Positions 52,954 through 62,291 of a stretch of DNA of 64,000 bases are shown here, in pieces (position 1 is the first letter of the stretch; the number at the start of each line of letters is the position of its first letter). The translations under genes were made by a program, and so were the position numbers. This stretch comes from Pseudoduganella dura (lineage in GTDB: Bacteria; Pseudomonadota; Gammaproteobacteria; Burkholderiales; Burkholderiaceae_D): contig NZ_WNWM01000002.1 of assembly GCF_009727155.1 (NCBI RefSeq), forward strand, positions 2,294,001 to 2,358,000. The letters are read 5' to 3'. The notes under the pieces are model-generated. The model was not told where the DNA came from. It ran no database searches and saw nothing but the letters and a program-made list of their open reading frames with translations.

Positions 52954-54222
52954 TCAGAAGTAGATCAGCTCGCCTTCCCGCTTCGCCTGCGCCTTCGAGT
53001 AGCTGACCCGGTGGGCCACCCTGCCGTCCGGCGCCAGCAGCGTGATTTCGCCGCCCTTGTTCGACAGTTCGATCGAGCCGCGCGGCAGGCGCACGGTGAC
53101 CGCGCTGCCTGCCGGGATCGGGGCCGACCCGTCCGGTATCGGCAGGCGCTTGCGGTTCACGTCGCGCAGCACGTAACCCGCCAGCGATACCTCTTCCGCG
53201 CCGCCGTTGGCGAGGATGACGTGCTCCTCGCCCTGGTCGTTCCCGCCGGGATTGACCAGCGCGGCCAGGATGCGCACCTTGCTGTTGCCGATGGGGTCGG
53301 GCAGCGGTTGCCCGTCGGGTGGCGGCGTGACGTCCGTCGCCGGGCCCAGGTACATCGGGTAGAACGTGCGAATGTGCTGGTTGTTCGCGCTGCGGAACAC
53401 CTTCAGCTCGTAGCGCGCGCCGTTGATGACCGCCTCTTTCGGCGCACGCGCACCGAGGTGGGCGCGCACGGTGCCCAGCGCCATCAGCCCTTCCACGCTG
53501 CAACCCACGAAGAAGCCGCCGGTCGGTTTGGTCAGCGGCCGCAGCACCTGGGCATCGTAATCCGGGGCCATCCATTTATACGAGATCGTGACGGATTCGG
53601 CGAAGCGCTCCTGGCCATCCTTGTACGCGCCGCGCAGGTAGACGATGCGGTCGTCGTCCAGCCCGGGGAACGCCGCCCGCGTGCCCTCGCGCTGCGCCAT
53701 GCCGTCGTCGAGGTAGTACTTGTACCAGAAGTGGTAACCCTGCACTTTCGGCCCCTGCTGCTCGCCGACGAACACGTGCTCGAAGCCGGACAGTGCCGGA
53801 TCGCCGCCCTCGCTGAACGTGCGGAACCACATTTCCAGCAGGGTGGCGTACCACCGCGCGCTGCTGACGGACGTGCCCGTGGCTTCTTCGAGATACCGCC
53901 GGGCCACCAGCATCGGCGGGCTGTCGACCACCGCGTCGAGCAGGTCATGGATTTCTTCGCGCTCCTGCGGCGTTTCCGTTTCCGCATCCGGCTCGGCCAG
54001 CGCGTAGTTGTCGAACAGCGCATGCACCAGCTCATAGGTGGTGCGCTTGTGCTGGGGGAGCTTGAGATCGAACAGGATGTTCGGGTCCTGCAGCGACTCG
54101 GTCCTTGTCATGACCCGGATGGACCCGTGCTGTTCGTCTCCGGCTTCGTCGGACGTGGCCAGCAGCGGCCTGATGCCGCTGCCCGACTGGTCGGCATCCC
54201 AGATCGCCTGGTAAATGTTCAT
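52954..54222 (-). CDS. XendoU-like endoribonuclease domain with C-terminal lamin-tail domain
   Basis: ATG 54222 follows AAGGAG and gives 422 residues with no signal peptide. The N-terminal start IYQAIWDADQSG matches the LWDAD opening of eukaryote-type EndoU. Residues ~146-175 read GFEHVFVGE ... GYHFWYKYYLDDG, the usual catalytic-His region (His about 149 and 164). A later TKPTGGFFVGCSVEG resembles the conserved block after the catalytic Lys (about 232). Residues ~330-420 are a lamin-tail fold (EEHVILANGGAEEVSLAGYV; SNKGGEITLLAPDGRVAHRV). EndoU enzymes cut RNA at uridylates with manganese. Activity here is inferred, and the Lys assignment is uncertain because its spacing is wider than I expect. 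Confidence 0.7.
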   Translation of the reverse strand: MNIYQAIWDADQSGSGIRPLLATSDEAGDEQHGSIRVMTRTESLQDPNILFDLKLPQHKRTTYELVHALFDNYALAEPDAETETPQEREEIHDLLDAVVDSPPMLVARRYLEEATGTSVSSARWYATLLEMWFRTFSEGGDPALSGFEHVFVGEQQGPKVQGYHFWYKYYLDDGMAQREGTRAAFPGLDDDRIVYLRGAYKDGQERFAESVTISYKWMAPDYDAQVLRPLTKPTGGFFVGCSVEGLMALGTVRAHLGARAPKEAVINGARYELKVFRSANNQHIRTFYPMYLGPATDVTPPPDGQPLPDPIGNSKVRILAALVNPGGNDQGEEHVILANGGAEEVSLAGYVLRDVNRKRLPIPDGSAPIPAGSAVTVRLPRGSIELSNKGGEITLLAPDGRVAHRVSYSKAQAKREGELIYF

Positions 54223-54350
54223 TGCCTTCTCCTTCAGGTGATCCCTTCCGGTGCCCTGTGCCAGGTGCATTGTTTTCATCGGCCTGCTCCTTGGCCGTCG
54301 CGTCACGCCTGCCGCACGTGGAAGGGAAAATGAAGGCGGCAGAGGTGGGC

Positions 54351-54433
54351 TTGAACTGTCGTGCCTGAATTGTTGTGCTACAACCGCTTGCTTGAACCGT
54401 TGTGCCTGAACTGCTTTGCTTGAACCGCTGTGC
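54351..54433. repeat. Six tandem ~14-bp repeats in the EndoU leader
   Basis: Copies are TTGAACTGTCGTGC, CTGAATTGTTGTGC, TACAACCGCTTGC, TTGAACCGTTGTGC, CTGAACTGCTTTGC and TTGAACCGCTGTGC. The third is 13 bases. They lie between the candidate promoter and the EndoU start. Confidence 0.8.
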
Positions 54434-54464
54434 CCGTGCGCGCCGCGGTGTTATCGGCATAAAA

Positions 54465-54492
54465 AGTATCGCGCCCTGTGCTGGAGCGTCAA
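54465..54492 (-). promoter_or_regulatory. Candidate promoter of the EndoU-like gene
   Basis: Reading minus: TTGACG (54492-54487), 16 bases, GATACT (54470-54465). This would give a leader of about 235 bases carrying the tandem repeats. Confidence 0.45.
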
Positions 54493-54518
54493 CATTGCGG
54501 GGGTGACTATCAAAAAAA

Positions 54519-54535
54519 TATTGTCCTTGACAATA
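54519..54535. promoter_or_regulatory. Inverted repeat TATTGTC-CTT-GACAATA
   Basis: Perfect 7-bp arms with a 3-base spacer lie 27 bases upstream of the candidate EndoU promoter. It is a possible operator; the binding protein is unknown. Confidence 0.4.
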
Positions 54536-54565
54536 CCGCGGGACTGGCAGGATGCAACGGACAAG

Positions 54566-54595
54566 AAAAAAACGCCGGCTTGCGCCGGCGTTTTT
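54566..54595 (-). terminator. Terminator after the M1 aminopeptidase gene
   Basis: A 9-bp stem AACGCCGGC / GCCGGCGTT with A/T tails on both sides lies 15 bases after the aminopeptidase stop. Confidence 0.85.
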
Positions 54596-54609
54596 CGGGG
54601 CTGGGCCGC

Positions 54610-57255
<2,646 letters not shown>

Positions 57256-57352
57256 CGTTATCCTTGTGAGATGTGGTGCCCCCAGTCGACCACCGAGCGG
57301 GCGGCGCGGAATGATAACATTTGAGGTTCCTCTATCAACCGCCATATCGCCC

Positions 57353-57805
57353 ATGCAGATCGCCTTCGAGACCCCCGACCAGCCCGACGTGCACGCCCTG
57401 ATTGCCGAACTGGATTCCTACCTGTACTCGCTCTACCCTGCCGAAAACGTGTATGCCCTCGACCTGACTTCGCTGCTGCAACCGAACGTGGTGTTCGCCG
57501 TGGCGCGGGATGCCGGCGGCGCCGCGCTGGGCTGCGCCGCGGTGGTGGTGACCCCGGAATATGGCGAGATCAAGCGGATGTATGTGCGGCCCGCGGCGCG
57601 TGGGCAAGGGGTGGCGCGGCGGCTGATCGCTTCGCTGGAGGAGCAGGCGCGGGTGCAGGGGTGCTCGGCGTTCATGCTGGAGACGGGGCCGACGCAGCCG
57701 GAGGCCCTGGCGCTGTATGAGCGGATGGGGTACAGGTATCGGGGCGCGTTCGGGGATTATCCGGAGGATCCTTTGTCGGTGTTCATGCAGAAGGATGTGG
57801 TGTGA
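57353..57805 (+). CDS. GNAT-family acetyltransferase
   Basis: The 150-residue protein has the acetyl-CoA loop VRPAARGQGVARRLIASLEE, preceded by GEIKRMYVRP and followed by LYERMGYRYRGAFGDYPEDP. It transfers an acetyl group to an unknown amine substrate. The start is ATG 57353; the earlier in-frame ATG at 57266 lacks support. Codons shift toward GGG and GAG along the gene. Confidence 0.88.
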   Translation: MQIAFETPDQPDVHALIAELDSYLYSLYPAENVYALDLTSLLQPNVVFAVARDAGGAALGCAAVVVTPEYGEIKRMYVRPAARGQGVARRLIASLEEQARVQGCSAFMLETGPTQPEALALYERMGYRYRGAFGDYPEDPLSVFMQKDVV

Positions 57806-58281
57806 GTGCTGCGGGGAGTACTTCTTCTTGCTCTACGGGCCTGGATGCTGATCCAGGGTCGGCTTTGGCGTCTGGTTCTGCTGCCGATTCCAATTCCACT
57901 TTCACTTCCGGTTCCGTTCCCGCTTCCGCTTCCATCGACACGTTGGATGAGCTGCGCGAACTGACCCGCGCGTTCGCGGCGGAGCGGGATTGGGGACAGT
58001 TTCATACGCCGAAGAATTTGGCCATGGCGTTGTCGGTGGAAGTTGCCGAGCTGGCGGAGCATTTCCAGTGGCTGCGGACCGGGGAGCTCGATGAGCTGGA
58101 TGAGCGCAAACTTGACGGCATCCGGCATGAGATGGCGGATGTGCTGCTGTATCTGGTACAGCTGGCGGATCGGACGGGGGTGGACTTGCGGGCGGCTGCG
58201 CTGGAGAAGCTACGGATGAATGGGGAGAAGTATCCGGCGGAAAAGGTGAAGGGGGATGCGCGGAAGTATGATGAGTATTGA
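57802..58281 (+). CDS. MazG-like nucleotide pyrophosphohydrolase with low-complexity N-terminus
   Basis: GTG 57802 overlaps the GNAT stop in GTGA and gives 159 residues. The first ~48 residues are Ser/Ala/Gly/Thr/Asp-rich low complexity made of repeated TCC/TCT-type codons. The remainder is a dUTPase/MazG helical domain (WGQFHTPKNLAMALSVEVAE; MADVLLYLVQLADRTG) with the Glu and Asp metal ligands. Typical proteins of this kind begin near residue 48, so the true start may be internal, for instance at a non-ATG codon. It would hydrolyse aberrant NTPs. Confidence 0.82.
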   Translation: MSAAGSTSSCSTGLDADPGSALASGSAADSNSTFTSGSVPASASIDTLDELRELTRAFAAERDWGQFHTPKNLAMALSVEVAELAEHFQWLRTGELDELDERKLDGIRHEMADVLLYLVQLADRTGVDLRAAALEKLRMNGEKYPAEKVKGDARKYDEY

Positions 58282-58289
58282 AATTTGCC

Positions 58290-58323
58290 TGGTAGCCGGC
58301 TTATTGGCTTAAGCCAGCTACCA
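58290..58323. terminator. Bidirectional hairpin between mazG-like and PAAR genes
   Basis: 14-bp arms TGGTAGCCGGCTTA / TAAGCCAGCTACCA with one mismatch surround a 6-base loop. It marks the boundary between GC-rich and AT-richer DNA. Confidence 0.7.
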
Positions 58324-58334
58324 TGCGGAAAAGG

Positions 58335-58592
58335 TCATTTGAGCGATGAGATCAGCTTCGCTCCGCAGGCGGTTGAATCGCCATCGTAGGCATATACATT
58401 CCCTTCGTTTTTATTAGTAGCCTCACCGGGTTGGATAGGGTAAGTCCCTTTGCATATGGGACAGGAAGTCATATCTCCCGCGAGTACCGCTGGCTTTCCT
58501 ATTACTATGGTGCCCGAACTTGCTGATATAACTGTCCCGCCGTGACTGGTCTTATCATTCAATCTGATAACACCCTTTCCCTTGTGTTTCAT
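58335..58592 (-). CDS. PAAR-domain type VI spike-tip protein
   Basis: The 85-residue protein starts at ATG 58592 with AGGAG upstream; ATG 58625 overlaps the Sel1 gene. It has the PAAR layout: GKGVIRLNDKTSHGGTVISA, IVIGKPAVLAGDMTSCPICK and GDSTACGAKLIS. PAAR proteins sharpen the VgrG spike of the type VI secretion system and carry effectors. It is the last gene of the module. Confidence 0.87.
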   Translation of the reverse strand: MKHKGKGVIRLNDKTSHGGTVISASSGTIVIGKPAVLAGDMTSCPICKGTYPIQPGEATNKNEGNVYAYDGDSTACGAKLISSLK

Positions 58593-58614
58593 CTCATCTC
58601 CTAACGTGTCACAA

Positions 58615-60237
58615 TTAAATTTCACAATCCATCTCTACACCCTGTGAATCCAAAAGGTGCCAAGTAATAAGATTAGCTGGAAGATCTAAAAGCCAATCCC
58701 GCTGTGGATTTGGAAAAAACTGCCCTTCTCGCACCCAGCTCTGCCGCCAATACTGATTGACAGCGAGATGAATCGGATGCTTCGCATCAATCCATGGCTG
58801 CCACACGCCTGTAACTTGGCACATTTTATTCCCTTGACATTGGATGAGCGCTTCCGAATGTTGAACTGTACGTATTAATCCAGAAGTCGCGTCTACTCGA
58901 ACTTTTGGATAGTCATGATTCACTGTCAACCAATGCTTCCATATTATGGGAAGACCAGAGACCAACGTCCGTTTATCAATGTAATGAGGAACATCGAATG
59001 CTTCGTCTATCGCATACAAACCAGGGCCGATAGCGGACAGCTGGCGCTGAATTTGTTCGGGATGCCCAGGAGCCGTCGGTTGCCAATACCCGGCAAAAGG
59101 TGCACAAGGCTCGCTGGTTCTCTCATCGCTGCAGCGAAGACGATATGGGGAATTTACGGATTGCCTGCCTGTCGTGCTTAAAAAATTGATCTCTTCATTT
59201 TGGCGAGGCACAAGACTTACACCTATTACGGCGTCAAGAAGTGTCTGTTGCTCGCCATTCCATGCCGGAATAGTTGCGGGTGGTAGAGGAAGCGCCTGAT
59301 CGAGATTTGGAAAACGAAGGTCAGGGTTAAATTCCAGTGCCCGGGCAAGTATGCGGTAACGTTCACTGCGGGCTTTATCTATAAATGGCGCAATCATTTT
59401 CGAAGGTTTCGACGGATCGAACTCCAGATATAATTTTATCGCGCAATCACTGCATCCATATTTAACACCATCATGCAGGACCTTGATAGCACGAGCCTTG
59501 GTCTCATCAGTAATCGCGTCTACCACTTGCCCTTGAGATGACCGTGGCTGAAGGTAAAGATCATATAAATCATATGCGGCCGGCCCATATCCTTGGGATA
59601 CAGCACATTCAAGCATCTTTAATGCAACAGAAGGATTTGACCAGTAACCAGGAATTATGTCATCAGATACCGCAACTAATTTTGAACCTAAAAAGGCCAT
59701 CGCTTGAGGATTTCCCATCACAGCAGCATGCTGCCAGAAGGCATATGCTTTGGTAGCGTTTGCTGACACGCCTGTGCCGTTCATATAGTAAGTACCCATT
59801 CGATCATAGGCTGCCGGAATCCCTAACTGCATTGCCTTCTCAACCATTTTAATCGCGTCTTCACCACCTCGACCAGGCTCGCGTCCCTCTACGTATAAGC
59901 TAGCTAGATTTAACATTGCCTTCCAATGATTTCGCTCGGCAGCTTGGCGAGTCAATTGAATTATACGAGGATAATCCCTGTCACCAATGTATATTTCAGG
60001 GTCTTCGAGCTTCCGCGCTTCGCGAAACCATTGATTCGCTTCCTCATCGAATGATGGAACATATTCAGCTTCAATTTTGCAATCAAAATTTCTCATATGC
60101 GGCTGAAATAACATAAGCTCTTGATCTCTTGGATGAACTCGACTATTTTTAGCGTCCACGTTGCACCCTCCTAAAAAACAAACAAATATAAAATAAATTA
60201 CCGAAAAAGCTACCTCATTTCCATTATAGCAATTCAT
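58615..60237 (-). CDS. Sel1-repeat lipoprotein, probable immunity protein
   Basis: This 540-residue protein has a lipobox LGGC near residue 25, so it should be a lipoprotein. Several Sel1/TPR-like units follow (AMLNLASLYVEGREPGRGGE; AYDRMGTYYMNGTGVSANAT; AYDLYDLYLQPRSSQG). The C-terminal ~200 residues are not recognised. Sel1-type periplasmic proteins act as immunity partners of phospholipase D effectors (Tli5 type). It follows the phospholipase gene by 3 bases, which supports that role. Confidence 0.75.
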   Translation of the reverse strand: MNCYNGNEVAFSVIYFIFVCFLGGCNVDAKNSRVHPRDQELMLFQPHMRNFDCKIEAEYVPSFDEEANQWFREARKLEDPEIYIGDRDYPRIIQLTRQAAERNHWKAMLNLASLYVEGREPGRGGEDAIKMVEKAMQLGIPAAYDRMGTYYMNGTGVSANATKAYAFWQHAAVMGNPQAMAFLGSKLVAVSDDIIPGYWSNPSVALKMLECAVSQGYGPAAYDLYDLYLQPRSSQGQVVDAITDETKARAIKVLHDGVKYGCSDCAIKLYLEFDPSKPSKMIAPFIDKARSERYRILARALEFNPDLRFPNLDQALPLPPATIPAWNGEQQTLLDAVIGVSLVPRQNEEINFLSTTGRQSVNSPYRLRCSDERTSEPCAPFAGYWQPTAPGHPEQIQRQLSAIGPGLYAIDEAFDVPHYIDKRTLVSGLPIIWKHWLTVNHDYPKVRVDATSGLIRTVQHSEALIQCQGNKMCQVTGVWQPWIDAKHPIHLAVNQYWRQSWVREGQFFPNPQRDWLLDLPANLITWHLLDSQGVEMDCEI

Positions 60238-60240
60238 TAC

Positions 60241-62277
60241 TTACCCCAACCTAGTCATTGAACTGCGCTCATCATACAACGGCAAGATAAAACCAGTTAT
60301 TTTCATATGTTTCAATTTAAATAAATGGTTATTTTTCATAATATCTTTCCACTGATCAAACGATCTTGACATCTCTTGCTTTGTTCCCACTCCTCCATCG
60401 GCTTCTCCACCACTAAGTTGCGACCAAACCTTTTTACGAAGATCGCCAGTAATTTTTTGATCAATTGTAGCCATATTCAACTCGCTATCTCCGATCATAC
60501 TGCGTTGATTCAAATTGGCACTACCAAGTGTACAGAAAACATCATCAACAATCAAAAGCTTGGAATGGATATATATTTCGCGGCACAGCCACTTTTTTCC
60601 ATCAGATCCGCATGCATTGAGCATAACAGTACAAACCTTTATCCCAAAAAGCTTCTCAAGGGATTTCGTATCTGGTTTTTGAATCTCATTTGCATGGCTT
60701 ACGACAGCAGGTAAGGCAGTACGCCGCTTGTACCAAGGTGCAAAATCCTGCGCTTTCACACGATCGCTCTCTTTATCGATAATTTTCTGCTGACCGATCA
60801 TGGCGTCCTGCTGGCCCAGGTGCGCAAGAGCATCGTATGTTCTTGGAATCATCTCAGCTCTCTCTGGCATGGGGATAACTAAAAACACATGCAAAATAGG
60901 CATTTCGGAAAGTGATCTTCCCTCTTGCGCCCTAGCTTTATTCCAAAGCTCAATAATTTCTCTACGTTTTTCAATCAAGCGCTGAGTCCATTCCTCATAT
61001 TGGAAATATTGATTTTCAATATATACATAACGGAACGCAAGACTAGCATTGTCCGCCGCCTTAAAATAATCTCTTGAATCGTATGATCACGCTCTGTTGG
61101 TTGAGTTCGAATTATTTGTACCGTACTATCTTCTGGACCAGGACTATGTAACAGTGCGGCTGGAGGATGCAATCCTCCAGCTTCAAAATTAAGTGATATT
61201 GGCAAAATCTTCTGGTCGGCATTTTGCCCAGCCCGATTCCATCCAGAAACAAAATTATTGTACAAACCAATCAGCGCACCACCACAATCAATCCGGCACG
61301 CGTAATCACGGAAGGGTTTAAAGGTTTTGCAAAAATTATTACCCATATCTGATTTAGCTACTTGGGCCGGCGAAAATGCTTCACGCCTAGGATCGTCAAG
61401 TTGATGCTCTCCAGTATCCCAATAATCTGTGACTGAATTTAGACCCATGACATACCCAACGGCCTTTTTACCTCCGTCATAATCAAAGTCAATCAAAACT
61501 GGCTTTTGATGATGTGTGCCGTAGTGCTCAATAAAATAACGCTCGATACCTCGCGGTTGATTCCCCCCCCCCCGCCAACTGACGCTTGATGCTTTTCGTA
61601 TCCCCAGTATGAGTACGAACTTCTACATTGGTAAGAAAATTCGAAAATGCAGCACGATACCAGCTAAAACAATACTCACGCCTTGCCAAGAGAGCGACAT
61701 CTTCTTCTTTCAATTTCCGATATATACCAAGCGCGGCGAGAGCTGAAACCATGTTCTCATTATGTGGCGCACTATTTTTTAGCTCCTTGCGCAGAGCCAA
61801 AATACTGTTTTCAGCACTTATATTAATAGAAATTTTCTCTTGCCACCCATCGATGCGCCACACGGCATTTTCATGAGTGAATCCAGGCATATTATTAACG
61901 CTACCAGCTTGTTTAGCGTACCAGTCAAACCATACAAGTAACCGGACCTTAACACCGCGGCGCCCTGCCGATATCAACATATCACCATAAGTTTCCCCTC
62001 GCGGCCACGAGCCTTGTTCACGAACAAGCTCCATACCGGGATCGAAGCCCCAGCAGCACAGATCGATGCTTTTTTTAGCATTTTTTATTTCTTTGGCTAT
62101 GTTATCAAAACCATCTTTGCCGCATATAAACATAGTTATTTTATTATTATTAGTTATTGGATGAGTAGCCTTACCTTTTAAATTTCGATTTTCCAAAAGC
62201 CACTGCGTAGTGCACTTACCATTTTTACTTGCCAAGTCTATGTAAGTCGTTTCACAACGATTAATGTCATCAGACAT
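60241..62277 (-). pseudogene. Phospholipase D (Tle5-type) effector, broken by two frameshifts
   Basis: Three overlapping frames together encode one PLD protein of about 680 residues. The first part (62277-61528) has NAKKSIDLCCWGFDPGMEL and ends past an 11-G tract (minus strand, 61573-61563). With 10 or 13 Gs the frame continues to the first HxK motif THHQKPVLIDFDYDGG. A second one-base loss near 61,075 separates TERDHTIQ from DYFKAADN and IENQYF. The last part holds the second motif IHSKLLIVDDVFCTLGSANL. Type VI PLD effectors degrade membrane phospholipids of rivals. As sequenced it should be inactive, unless the G tract is variable and the second shift is an error. Confidence 0.8.
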
Positions 62278-62291
62278 AATAATCTCCTGAT

